DNA of 40,096 nucleotides from UBA10133 sp964348455. GTDB taxonomy: Bacteria; Patescibacteriota; Microgenomatia; UBA1400; MFAQ01. Shown here in pieces: positions 1-7,366 of this stretch; within the stretch, counting starts at the first letter, position 1; each line of letters opens with the position of its first letter. Under the pieces are notes generated by a model. That model had not been told where the DNA came from, searched no databases, and was given only the letters and a program-made list of their open reading frames with translations. A program made the translations under genes and the position numbers. The stretch covers positions 1 through 40,096 of the forward strand of contig CAYGCQ010000010.1 of assembly GCA_964348455.1 (NCBI GenBank), in the 5' to 3' direction.

Positions 1-2
1 TG

Positions 3-857
3 TCAAGTACCCGTTTCTTTGAACACCGATTGCATAGTTAGGTTTAGTCTAAACTTAACCGGCGAGGTTTTTAAAGAAGTGTGTATTCGGTCATGGTTGT
101 AGTAGTGGATCTGTCTGGCAATGGCTTCAACTAACTCTCCTAGTGTCTGGAAACGATCAATATCTCCCAGTTCTTCTTTGTAGTGAGAGTACCAGGATTC
201 TTGGTAGCCATTTTCCCAAGGAGATCCCTTCTTACTCATCGATACCAAAGTCTGATGGCTTCTGACTAAGTTTTTGTATTTGTACGAGTCGTACTCCGAG
301 CCTTTGTCTGAGTGACAATATGCCGGGGTGATCTTTTGTTTTTGTTTAGCATCATTAAAGGCAGCGATGACTAATTCAGCATTGTGATGATCCGAGAAGT
401 TCCAGCCTAAAATTTCTCTGGTAAACAGATCCATCGCAGTCGAAAGATAGTAGAATTTGCCATGAAAGTTAAAGTAGGTGAAGTCTCCAACCCAGACCAC
501 ATTGGGCCTAATGGGACACAGATTTTTGATGAGATTTGGTATCTCGTTGTCTGGTCTCTGTAAGTCATCCGGTTTCCGGAAGTGTTTCTCTTTGCTTCTG
601 GGTTTCAAACCATATTTGTTCATGATTCTTTTAGCTTTATTTTTACCCCAGCCTAAAGCTAGACATACTCTCTTGTGTCCGTAAAAGGGATTGGAAGTCA
701 AGACAGAAATGACCGCTTCTTTGTCTCTTTCGTCTTTGCTGTCTTGTTTGTGACAGTAGTAGAGCATTCCCCTGGAGATACCGAGGCCAAGAGCCAGTTC
801 TTTCTTAGTGGTGCGTTTTGTTTTAGAACTGAGGCCGGAGTTAAGCATCCCACTCAA
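3..857 (-). CDS. IS3-family transposase OrfB (DDE integrase)
   Basis: This is the catalytic half of the transposase, which cuts and joins the IS ends. An N-terminal HTH_21-like segment (about residues 15-70) precedes an rve integrase core. The triad reads D115 (in VGDFTYF), D174 (in HSDKGSEY) and E210 (in ENGYQES), which is the DD(35)E spacing of IS3. The C-terminus has the usual YNHDRIHTSL motif. No ATG opens the frame: the first possible start is TTG at 857, and ATG occurs at 848. The stop lies inside the left inverted repeat. It is probably made by recoding from, or translational coupling to, orfA. The reading frame relative to orfA is unusual (see findings). Confidence 0.92.
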   Translation of the reverse strand: MSGMLNSGLSSKTKRTTKKELALGLGISRGMLYYCHKQDSKDERDKEAVISVLTSNPFYGHKRVCLALGWGKNKAKRIMNKYGLKPRSKEKHFRKPDDLQRPDNEIPNLIKNLCPIRPNVVWVGDFTYFNFHGKFYYLSTAMDLFTREILGWNFSDHHNAELVIAAFNDAKQKQKITPAYCHSDKGSEYDSYKYKNLVRSHQTLVSMSKKGSPWENGYQESWYSHYKEELGDIDRFQTLGELVEAIARQIHYYNHDRIHTSLKTSPVKFRLNLTMQSVFKETGT

Positions 858-861
858 CCAC

Positions 862-1119
862 TTAATTTTTTTTAAAGGGTCTCTTTTCTTTTTCTAGCAT
901 GAGTTTGCCAACCAGTTCAAAGAGAAGCCTGTTTTCTTTTTTGAGTCTGCCGACTTCCAGGATTAAACCACTTCCTTCGGTGACAGTTTTACTAAGCCAA
1001 GCGTAGACGGTTCTGGGGTTAAGACCATACTCAATCGCTACTTGAGAAACTTCTGCTCCCTCATCCCGAACACGCTTGATGACTTGAGATTTAATCTCCT
1101 GACTAATTTGTTTTGCCAT
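862..1119 (-). CDS. IS3-family transposase OrfA (HTH protein)
   Basis: This 85-residue protein binds the IS ends. A helix-turn-helix spans about residues 5-45 (VSQVAIEYGLNPRTVYAWL), and a leucine-zipper-like helix spans about 52-80 (LEVGRLKKENRLLFELVGKL), as in IS3/IS911 OrfA. It ends in a run of eight A residues (866-873 read on the minus strand) immediately before its TAA stop, the place where IS3 elements normally carry a frameshift site. OrfB begins 4 nt after this stop. Confidence 0.9.
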   Translation of the reverse strand: MAKQISQEIKSQVIKRVRDEGAEVSQVAIEYGLNPRTVYAWLSKTVTEGSGLILEVGRLKKENRLLFELVGKLMLEKEKRPFKKN

Positions 1120-1220
1120 ATCTTTAAAATACTCGTTAGATTAAACATTTAACTATTAACTAAGTGTTCAATATATCGGGTACCTGCCAAGCGATTTTTA
1201 TTCTTAGGATGAAAAATCTC

Positions 1221-1249
1221 TTGTGAATATTTTGTAAAATAGCTAAACT
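1221..1249 (+). promoter_or_regulatory. Promoter of the CPBP protease gene
   Basis: A -35-like TTGTGA (1221-1226), a 17-bp spacer and a -10-like TAAACT (1244-1249) end 7 nt before the ATG at 1257. There is no Shine-Dalgarno, so the transcript would be leaderless. Confidence 0.5.
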
Positions 1250-1256
1250 ATCAATA

Positions 1257-1871
1257 ATGGAGTCTAAAGCTGGATATTTTTACACTGAGGTTATTGCATT
1301 CTTGGTTCTTTTAGGTGCTTTTACACTTGTACCGATGACGCAATTGACTCTTCAAGTTTCAATATTTGCATTGTCAATTTACACTTTTTTCATTTCAAAA
1401 TATAAAAGAATAAGCTTGAAACAGTTAGGGCTTGTCCGGCCTTCAAAAGAAATAGTAGTTAAATGGTTCTTACTGACGTTTGGGATGTCCGTTGGCATTT
1501 TAATCCTTAAATTCATTTTCCAAGAAGGATTATTTAATGGTGTTTCTAAAACTAGACAGGCATTTATCTACCTGATTCCGTTTTATATTTTATTTGGAAC
1601 TTTTTTTCAGGAATTTGTTTTCAGAGGGTACATATTTGCGAGAACGTCAAAGCTGTATCCAATTAATACTTCCATCATAATCAATATCGCTTTGTTCTCA
1701 GCCTTTCATTTACCATACCTCGTACAATACAGGTCAAACTTGATCTACCTATCGATGCTTGGTGGTGTCTGCTGGTCGTTTATGTATGCCAAATATCCCA
1801 ATCTATACCTGGCTTGGATTTCTCACGGAATTGTCGGTAGCCTTAATTTACTACTACTCCAAAGATTTTAA
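1257..1871 (+). CDS. CPBP-family intramembrane metalloprotease
   Basis: This 204-residue, very hydrophobic protein has about six membrane segments. It carries the CPBP (CAAX protease / bacteriocin-processing, Abi) core: QEFVFRGY at 118-125, a His in SAFHLPY (H151) and a His in SHGIVGSLN (H190). The family's first motif is EExxxR. Here the first Glu is Gln (Q118) while E119 and R123 remain. Members act in the membrane on prenylated or bacteriocin-like substrates, but the substrate here is unknown. The ATG at 1257 is chosen because a -10 box lies 7 nt upstream. It stands alone between the IS and a repeat block. Confidence 0.8.
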   Translation: MESKAGYFYTEVIAFLVLLGAFTLVPMTQLTLQVSIFALSIYTFFISKYKRISLKQLGLVRPSKEIVVKWFLLTFGMSVGILILKFIFQEGLFNGVSKTRQAFIYLIPFYILFGTFFQEFVFRGYIFARTSKLYPINTSIIINIALFSAFHLPYLVQYRSNLIYLSMLGGVCWSFMYAKYPNLYLAWISHGIVGSLNLLLLQRF

Positions 1872-1934
1872 AAAACCAGCTCTTAGGTCAAATTTTTTGT
1901 GCTTAGATTATGATAAGTTTTTCATAATTATTTG

Positions 1935-2370
1935 TGCCTGCGAAGCAGGCACTTGCCCGGCAGGGCAATGCTGTCTCAAGTCCTAAATACCCACTGATAA
2001 AATGGTTTCCAAATCAGAGGGTATTTTATGGCGAAATTGATAATTTGAGCCATAAATTGAGAACAGTTTCGCCACGATCACTGGATGTGAGGGTGTGGCG
2101 AATATATTTGTGGAGTGAGAGTGCTTCGGTTCGAAGCTTCGAAACTCGCAATGACGATGAGGAAGGGATACATAATGGTATTCCTCACCGACGACCGCAG
2201 TTTGAGGTGAGGTGTCGCGCGACTGGTATACCCCGACAGCAGGCGGGGTTGGCGAACCGCGAGGCAGATATGCCGAGCGGTGAGCCAATAACTAGAAGTT
2301 TTGTTGAAAATAGGTCCGAACTTCGTTATAACACCTCACCTTAAATAAATTTCGCCCAGATTTCTGGGAT
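1935..2370 (+). repeat. Composite repeat A (empty-site copy)
   Basis: This non-coding stretch fills most of 1872-2428. It is a mosaic of hairpins: TGCCTGC-GAA-GCAGGCA (1935-1951), TTGCCC-GGCA-GGGCAA (1953-1968), a 14-bp stem with one mismatch (1985-1998 with 2013-2026), a palindrome ending in AATGACG (about 2118-2156), and CCCAGA-TT-TCTGGG (2355-2368). The same sequence in the same order recurs as repeat B (3152-3769). A lacks the structured element present in B at 3608-3709, so it shows the empty target site. ORFs called here are repeat translations. Confidence 0.85.
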
Positions 2371-2395
2371 ATCGCCTACATAAAAAAGACAATTA

Positions 2396-2424
2396 TTGTC
2401 ACGTTTTTTTGGGTGTATTATAAG
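2396..2424 (+). promoter_or_regulatory. Promoter of the kinase-like orphan gene
   Basis: TTGTCA (2396-2401), a 17-bp spacer and TATAAG (2419-2424) end 4 nt before the ATG at 2429. This argues for that start rather than the upstream in-frame TTG, and for a leaderless mRNA. Confidence 0.55.
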
Positions 2425-2428
2425 AGTA

Positions 2429-3124
2429 ATGGAACTCGAGAATATTTCAACAGTTGGTCCAATACAGGTTCGTCCAGATAACGGAGAAAACTTGGGGAAC
2501 TGGAAGACAAAAATATATGAAACGGAAGGCACCAAGTATATTTTGAAGGTAGATAGTCGAATATTAAAAGAGGTTGTAAGGCAAGAAACTGAGAGTGAAG
2601 ACGATTACTCTACAAGACGCACTAAATGGTGTTTTGAATTTATCAACAATGAGAGAAAAGACGAAAAACAAATCTCAAATTTTGTACCAGAAGGAATTGA
2701 TTTTCCCAAAGAACATCACTTAATAATTGATGGAGATGATGGATTCCCTGTAGTTGCCAGAGTGCAAAACAAGGTAGAAGGTAAACTGCTCAAAGACGTC
2801 AAATTTGAAGAACTAAGTGCTAAAAACAAAGAGGATTTAAACAGAATTGTTGACTATGGAATCAAAAGCTTTATAGAGACGGGGAAAGTATTGGATATTA
2901 CCGGATGGAGTGGAAAAGGAGAAGGCAGGTTTAAATGGCTGCTACTAAGTATCACAAAACCACTAGAAGGATCATCAAATATTTTTCTAAGCAATGATGG
3001 CAATATTGTGATAATTGACCTAAAATCCTCCTTTCCAGGAGATAGTCTACCAAGAAAAATTGGAAGGTTTATTCATTTTGCGGGTTTAGTGGCCTACAAG
3101 ATAAGGACTCAAAGATCCAAATAG
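2429..3124 (+). CDS. Orphan protein with kinase-like C-terminal motif
   Basis: I do not recognise this 231-residue soluble protein. Its only suggestive feature is the segment at about 184-200 (NIFLSNDGNIVIIDLKS), which resembles the Asn and D-[FL] loop of protein-kinase-like and aminoglycoside-phosphotransferase folds (N...DG...IDL). A VVARVQNKVEGKLL stretch near residue 105 could be the strand region of such an N-lobe. No clear ATP-binding Lys/Glu pair or HxD catalytic motif is seen, so it may be a degenerate or divergent kinase fold. The ATG at 2429 is supported by the promoter. It lies between two copies of a composite repeat, which suggests a mobile or duplicated locus. Confidence 0.6.
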   Translation: MELENISTVGPIQVRPDNGENLGNWKTKIYETEGTKYILKVDSRILKEVVRQETESEDDYSTRRTKWCFEFINNERKDEKQISNFVPEGIDFPKEHHLIIDGDDGFPVVARVQNKVEGKLLKDVKFEELSAKNKEDLNRIVDYGIKSFIETGKVLDITGWSGKGEGRFKWLLLSITKPLEGSSNIFLSNDGNIVIIDLKSSFPGDSLPRKIGRFIHFAGLVAYKIRTQRSK

Positions 3125-3151
3125 GCTGTATTTCGAAACAAAGTATCCCAA

Positions 3152-3769
3152 TTGCGCCTGCGAAGCAGGCACTTTGGCTGATAGGCCAATACTGTCTCAA
3201 GCTTAAATACCCACTGACAAAATTTTCTCCTTGTCGGTGGGTATTTTATGGCGAGATTGAAATTCGAGCCATATATTGAGAGAGCTTCGACACAATCGCT
3301 CAATGCGAAGTTGTGGCGAATAATATTTGTGGAGTGAGATTGCCACAGCTCGAGTACGAGATTCGCAATGACGAGAGGTGAGGCAATCATCCCGACCGAA
3401 TTCGAGTGGAGTGAGATTGCTTCGGTTCGAAGTATCGAAACTCGCAATGACGATGAGGGAGGGATACCTTAATGTATTCCTCACCGACAACCGCAGTTGG
3501 AGGTGAGGGGTCGCGCGACTGGTATACCCCGCGGCAGGCGGGGTTGGCGAACCGTGCGGCAATTTTTCCGAGCGGTGAGCCAATAACTAGCAATGGTCCT
3601 GAAAATAAGAGCTTGCTCGTCGCCCTTTCGATAACAAATACTGTTATCGAAATATTACTTCTGCGCTTCCTCTTATTATCGCTTGTAACTTCGTTACAAT
3701 GCTTGATAATAAGTTTGAATTTCGTTATAACACCTCACCTAAAATTAATTTCGCCCAGATTTCTGGGAT
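3152..3769 (+). repeat. Composite repeat B (filled-site copy)
   Basis: This is a second, longer copy of repeat A in the same orientation, and it fills 3125-3805. Its first hairpin is GCCTGC-GAA-GCAGGC (3156-3170). Its long stem is 16 bp (3205-3220 with 3231-3246) with a single T-G wobble, and its sequence differs from A while pairing is kept. Relative to A it has gained an extra palindrome block (about 3336-3415) and the 102-bp structured element at 3608-3709. It ends in the same CCCAGA/TCTGGG hairpin. No gene is seen. Confidence 0.85.
3608..3709 (+). mobile_element. Structured TA-flanked element, copy 1
   Basis: The 102-bp unit begins AGAGCTTGCTCG and ends GCTTGATAA, with TA on both sides (3606-3607 and 3710-3711). 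Stems: TAAGAG (3606-3611) with CTCTTA (3670-3675); TTTCGATAAC (3626-3635) with GTTATCGAAA (3643-3652); CTTATTATC (3672-3680) with GATAATAAG (3705-3713); and inside the last, TTGTAAC (3683-3689) with GTTACAA (3693-3699) around loop TTC. The uninterrupted target is visible in composite repeat A near 2310. There is no ORF. Confidence 0.8.
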
Positions 3770-3805
3770 CTTAAAAGGTAGAGATTTGGCTTTTTGCACC
3801 CCAAT

Positions 3806-4255
3806 CTATCTTTGCCAATTTTCTTGTAAATATTTCTCTGGCGTAAAACCCGGAATTCTAGTGGCTAAAGCCTTGTGGTAAATAATGTAACCTTCTGACG
3901 CTTTGCGAAACAAGCTCCCGAATTTTTCTGTATCTACAAAATGAGCATTGACGGGAAGTCGCTCTCTGTTGGCCGGTGTATCTAAAACCACTGTCTTATC
4001 TGAACCAAAGACTTTCTTCAATAAATCAGTAAAACCGGAAGGGTCTTCGTCAGCAAAATTGATTTCATCAACAAATAACCAAGGAGTACTGCCATCTGTG
4101 GTTTCAAACCAACTCCAAAGTCTACCTCCACCAGAGGTTTCACCATGGAAGAATATATTCTTTCCTTCAAAGTTACAGCTTAAAATTCTTTTTTCTTGCG
4201 GTTCAAATGTCTCACTTTGAATTCTAGTTTTCCCGGAACTATTCCATTTTCTCTG
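3806..4255 (-). pseudogene. Frameshifted or 5'-truncated ORF of unknown family
   Basis: The frame is open from 4255 to 3806 (about 149 codons) but has no ATG, GTG or TTG until codon 79 (TTG at 4021). Its protein-like composition (GGGRLWSWFE, PWLFVDEINFADED, TRIPGFTPEKYLQEN) argues it is real coding sequence. In another frame just upstream, a TTG at 4269 opens LGKFDRENGIVPGK, which would join smoothly to TRIQSETFEP if one indel were removed near 4215-4230. It lies right after the FHA gene on the same strand. It is best read as a gene broken by a frameshift (or sequencing error). Function unknown. Confidence 0.5.
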
Positions 4256-4298
4256 TCAAACTTCCCCAACTGAGTGAGGTTATGCAGATTAAATTATT

Positions 4299-5585
4299 CT
4301 AAAAAGAACTATTTTTCCCCAGAACTGTATCCACAAAATATGGAACAAAGTTTTTTGGTTGCATTCTTTGTGCTGCGATGTCCAAATTGTAGTGCGAGAT
4401 ACCCTGATACCCCAGAAGTTTTATTTCGGCATTTGCTAAATTCATAAATATCGAGTTATTAACTTGCCAGAAAGGGTGAAGAATGGCACCATACTGATAC
4501 TGCCGTGCAATTAACTTCAAAACTTGTAAACGATGACCCTTTTCACAATCAATCTCCTTAGTAATCTCTATGCCCAAGCTATTAATTTCTGACAAATATA
4601 AGGGGATTGCCTTCCCGGAAGGATAGAAAAAAATGTATTCTCCGGACTCGTATGTAATATCATAAGGCGAATATTTTTCAGGAATTCCAGGCAGTATTAC
4701 TTTCTTTGTCCCAGTTTCATAAAATCTATTAGCATATGGATCTCCATACTTTGAAGATATAATGGCCACTTCGTTGGCTTCTTCTAATCTTCTGTTAAAT
4801 GGAACAGAATCTCTTTTTCGAAATTCTCCCGGGTGCACAGAGTGTCGACCTTGTCCAACCCGGCTATAAACACTGTCTTTATTGGCGATTAGATGTATGT
4901 GTTTTAAGTTTTCTGAGAATTCTTCAGTTTCACCAATACCATAAAGTGTTCCCTTTTTTATTGAGTCTACAATAAATCTCCTTACAGACGTATGATTTGA
5001 AATATACACCTCATCAACCAGGAGATTGTCATTATCCGGCTTTCTTGTCAGCTCAAACAGCTCAACCTGTTTTGCAAAACGAATTTTTTGGGCAATATCT
5101 TGCTCCCTTTTTTTAACCTCATACTTTTTGAGTCTTCTTTCTGCAATTTTTCTAAGGTCCTCAAAAACATCTTCTGTGCCGTTAGCGCTTCCCAGATCAT
5201 GAACAGATACCTTTCCGCCAGATAATTTTACCGATGTGTGCCTCCTGGAAACCCTAGTATCTAAATGAAACCTGGAGCTTTCATCCCTTCCGATTACAAC
5301 AAGCTCATCTTCCCACAATCCCTTATAACAATCTTTCATTACTCTAAATTCCTCATCGAACTGAACTATTAGAAAAGAAGTGCTTATTATTTCTTCCGGA
5401 GCGGATGGAAAACAGGAAGGCTGATTCTCAGATATCCTAAATACACCGAAAGTTTGTTGGCCAGCTCTAAATGCCGTAGTTAAACCAGCCTCAATTCCAA
5501 ACGCGATTTTACACGCTTTCGGAGACAGATCTACGTGGCTAGATATCTCATCTATTGGATGATATTTTTCTTCATATTGTCCCAT
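4299..5585 (-). CDS. FHA-domain protein of unknown function
   Basis: This 428-residue protein contains a forkhead-associated domain (about residues 88-140) with the expected conserved residues: GR at 99-100, SRRH at 113-116 and NG at 135-136. FHA domains bind phosphothreonine peptides. A charged, probably coiled region (about 140-180) follows, then roughly 240 residues I cannot assign. No transmembrane segment is evident. The ATG at 5585 has TAATAT ending 6 nt upstream and no Shine-Dalgarno. The broken ORF at 3806-4255 follows on the same strand. No kinase with clear catalytic motifs is present nearby, although the orphan at 2429 has a faint kinase-like motif. Confidence 0.75.
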   Translation of the reverse strand: MGQYEEKYHPIDEISSHVDLSPKACKIAFGIEAGLTTAFRAGQQTFGVFRISENQPSCFPSAPEEIISTSFLIVQFDEEFRVMKDCYKGLWEDELVVIGRDESSRFHLDTRVSRRHTSVKLSGGKVSVHDLGSANGTEDVFEDLRKIAERRLKKYEVKKREQDIAQKIRFAKQVELFELTRKPDNDNLLVDEVYISNHTSVRRFIVDSIKKGTLYGIGETEEFSENLKHIHLIANKDSVYSRVGQGRHSVHPGEFRKRDSVPFNRRLEEANEVAIISSKYGDPYANRFYETGTKKVILPGIPEKYSPYDITYESGEYIFFYPSGKAIPLYLSEINSLGIEITKEIDCEKGHRLQVLKLIARQYQYGAILHPFWQVNNSIFMNLANAEIKLLGYQGISHYNLDIAAQRMQPKNFVPYFVDTVLGKNSSF

Positions 5586-5631
5586 TAATGCATATTATAA
5601 ATCGATTAATAAGGAAAAGAAAAAAGGAAAT

Positions 5632-5658
5632 GAAAAAAACCCACCTAGGAGGGTGGCT
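5632..5658 (-). terminator. Intrinsic terminator of the sigma operon
   Basis: On the minus strand a CCACC-ctccta-GGTGG hairpin is followed by GTTTTTTT. It lies about 90 nt beyond the membrane-partner gene and fits the end of the three-gene operon 7242-5749. The rest of 5586-5748 shows nothing clear. Confidence 0.7.
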
Positions 5659-5748
5659 TACGCACAAGGAGAGGGGGTGTCCATCTCTTGGTCAAAACTT
5701 TTAACATGTTTATAATTTGAGTTCGAAACTTATGCTTTATTGCTTGAT

Positions 5749-6261
5749 CTAGTGCAGATACCTCCAGCCTTTCACTGTTCCACCCTTATAAAGATTTTGT
5801 TGAGTATTTGATTCTTGCTGGTAAAAGCGCATCATGGGACCTCTTCTCATCCAGATGTTATCTAGACCAGAATAATCGAGGATAAAAGCTGTAAGAATAA
5901 TGGAAACAATAAAGAAAGAGACAATTAAACCAAAATTTTTCTTGTATGAAAAATCATATTTTTTAAGTAGATCTATGCCGAAGTAAATACCAAAAACTGC
6001 TAGCAATGGAACCCACAGAGGAAAGCTGCTGATTATCTGCTGAAGTCTCCACTGGCCCATCGGGCCATGCTCTCGGAGAAGGAAAAATGACAGATTTATT
6101 AGAAACGTGGCTATGACTCCTAGACTAATTAAACCGACAATGGATATTATTGAGCCGGCAACAAAATACCATCGTGGCTTCATGACTATTTCATTTGAAG
6201 TCACTTTGGACATCACTTTTTTTTCGATGTCGGTCATTTTTATTTTGTTTGTTTTTCGCAT
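5749..6261 (-). CDS. Membrane partner of ECF sigma factor (putative anti-sigma)
   Basis: This 170-residue protein has a charged N-terminal cytoplasmic stretch (1-30) and three predicted membrane helices (about 33-57, 80-98 and 108-128). Its C-terminal tail is rich in Arg, Gln and Asn. The start overlaps the end of the sigma-factor gene by 22 bp, the arrangement typical of sigma/anti-sigma pairs. I see no zinc-binding anti-sigma motif (HxxxCxxC), so the anti-sigma role rests on gene order only. Confidence 0.6.
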   Translation of the reverse strand: MRKTNKIKMTDIEKKVMSKVTSNEIVMKPRWYFVAGSIISIVGLISLGVIATFLINLSFFLLREHGPMGQWRLQQIISSFPLWVPLLAVFGIYFGIDLLKKYDFSYKKNFGLIVSFFIVSIILTAFILDYSGLDNIWMRRGPMMRFYQQESNTQQNLYKGGTVKGWRYLH

Positions 6262-6788
6262 ATTTTTTTCATTATTTTTTTTGCTCGACTTACTCTAGTG
6301 CCGACGGTTCCAATAGGAATCCTGAGGATGTCACTAATCTCCTCGTACGACTTCTCCTCTAAGTAATACAGAGAAAGTGGTATCTTGTACATAATCGGCA
6401 TACTGTCTAGACACCCATGAGTTTTATTTATCAATTCGTGCTTTATAAAATCGTCTTCGATATTTATCCCACTATCGTAATCAATCTTGTCGTCCATCCA
6501 GACACGCTTTTTATTTTTCTTTATCAAGTTCATGGATTCGTTGTGGACAATACGATAAATCCAACTAGAGAACTTCTTTTTTGTGTCAAATCCTTTTAGA
6601 TTTATGTATGCTTTGATGAATCCTTCCTGGGTGGCGTCTGCCCCATGATTGTCATCGTTCGTTAGGTATGAAGCGTATCTTAAAAGCTTTTTTTGATACC
6701 TACCAATAATCTCAGAGTAGAGCTCTTTGTCTTTACTTCTGACCAGTTCGACGACTTCTTCATCTGATAGCTTTGATAAATCTTGCAT
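6240..6788 (-). CDS. ECF-type RNA polymerase sigma-70 factor
   Basis: This 182-residue sigma factor has region 2 at about 5-90 (ATQEGFIKAYINLKGFD, then FSSWIYRIVHN, the usual -10-recognition helices). Region 4 is at about 122-178 (LPxSLYYLEEKSYEEISDIL, then GTVGTRVSRAKK, the -35-binding HTH). Regions 1 and 3 are absent, as in ECF factors. It would direct RNA polymerase to a small regulon, probably including its own operon. It lies 85 bp after the small secreted protein gene and overlaps its putative membrane regulator. The ATG at 6788 has no strong Shine-Dalgarno. Confidence 0.9.
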   Translation of the reverse strand: MQDLSKLSDEEVVELVRSKDKELYSEIIGRYQKKLLRYASYLTNDDNHGADATQEGFIKAYINLKGFDTKKKFSSWIYRIVHNESMNLIKKNKKRVWMDDKIDYDSGINIEDDFIKHELINKTHGCLDSMPIMYKIPLSLYYLEEKSYEEISDILRIPIGTVGTRVSRAKKIMKKICEKQTK

Positions 6789-6825
6789 TGTTTCTAGTTA
6801 GTTTAGCAGTTTTGTACCAGCCGAC

Positions 6826-6845
6826 TCCCACTCTAGTGAGTGGGA
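6826..6845. promoter_or_regulatory. Perfect hairpin between secreted-protein and sigma genes
   Basis: An 8-bp stem TCCCACTC-TAGT-GAGTGGGA lies in the 85-bp gap between the two genes. Flanking bases (CAGCC and GGGCTG) extend it imperfectly. Neither strand has a T run after it, so it is more likely an mRNA processing or stability structure, or a binding site, than a terminator. Confidence 0.5.
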
Positions 6846-6873
6846 TCTGGGCTGATAAAGGTACTAGTGAAAG

Positions 6874-7242
6874 TTAATTTCTTCCACAACCAGTTCCCTG
6901 TCCTCTGCCGGAGCCATTCTGCTGACCCAGACCGAGTTCTGTTCTAATAGCACTTGCCTCTTCCGTTCTACCTTGTTCGGCTAGCTCATGAGCTTTAGCG
7001 AACCTGGAGAAGTTATCAGCGGTTATTACCTCAGTAACTCTGCCTCGACCGGGCATTAGTGCCTTCCAAGCGCTGTAGTCATTGGTTTCGAAGGCGTTTT
7101 CCATGGCATCATGGCGATCTTCGGTGTAGTTTGGACCCTTTACGTTCGGATCACCTTTGTAAGCGAGAATTGCTTGAGGAGCGATTACAGCCCCAAAAAC
7201 AACGAGTGAAGCTATTCCTAGCAGCATTGACTGTTTGGTCAT
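6874..7242 (-). CDS. Small exported protein linked to ECF sigma factor
   Basis: The 122-residue protein starts with a signal peptide or anchor (hydrophobic about 6-27, ending AILA). A charged helical domain follows, with DYSAWKALM and then ITADNFSRFAKAHELAEQGRTEEASAIRTELGL. The tail is Gly/Gln rich (GSGRGQGTGCGRN) with a single Cys. It is the first gene of the operon with an ECF sigma factor and a membrane protein, so it may be the extracytoplasmic sensor or effector of that system. I know of no assigned function for the domain. The region 7243-7366 upstream has no recognisable promoter that I can defend. Confidence 0.7.
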   Translation of the reverse strand: MTKQSMLLGIASLVVFGAVIAPQAILAYKGDPNVKGPNYTEDRHDAMENAFETNDYSAWKALMPGRGRVTEVITADNFSRFAKAHELAEQGRTEEASAIRTELGLGQQNGSGRGQGTGCGRN

Positions 7243-7366
7243 ATGTTTTGGTTTATTAATTACTAACTACTAGTAATACGGGGAATTGGGTGATTTTATT
7301 TCATCGGCAAAAGTGGTGAGAATAAGTGTTGATGCCTAAGTCTCTCTTCTTGTGGTAATAATAGAT

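Larger units (their letters stand above)
1..1189 (-). mobile_element. Complete IS3-family insertion sequence
   Basis: The ends are imperfect 26-bp inverted repeats at 1-26 and 1164-1189. They match at 20 of 26 positions and share the tips TGtCAaGTACCCG and TGgCAgGTACCCG, with the TG...CA ends usual in IS3. Between them lie orfA (helix-turn-helix) and orfB (DDE integrase) on the minus strand. The window starts on the first base of the left repeat, so the left flank and any target duplication cannot be seen. Both ORFs are full length, so the copy may be active. Confidence 0.9.

Noticed and set aside
1934..3593. Several ORFs on both strands over composite repeats A and B
   Set aside because: They sit wholly in repeats, share no start or ribosome signal, and the same peptides appear in all frames of the palindromes.
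3948..4220. Plus-strand 90-aa ORF opposite the broken gene
   Set aside because: The minus-strand frame there has the more protein-like sequence (WFE, LFVDEIN), and the plus frame reads as a shadow.
4299..5585. Classifying the FHA protein as part of a type VI secretion or cell-division system
   Set aside because: Only the FHA domain is recognisable, and no secretion or division genes lie nearby.
6826..6845. Intrinsic terminator between the small exported protein and sigma genes
   Set aside because: The hairpin is perfect but no T tract follows on either strand, so it was kept only as a structure of unknown role.
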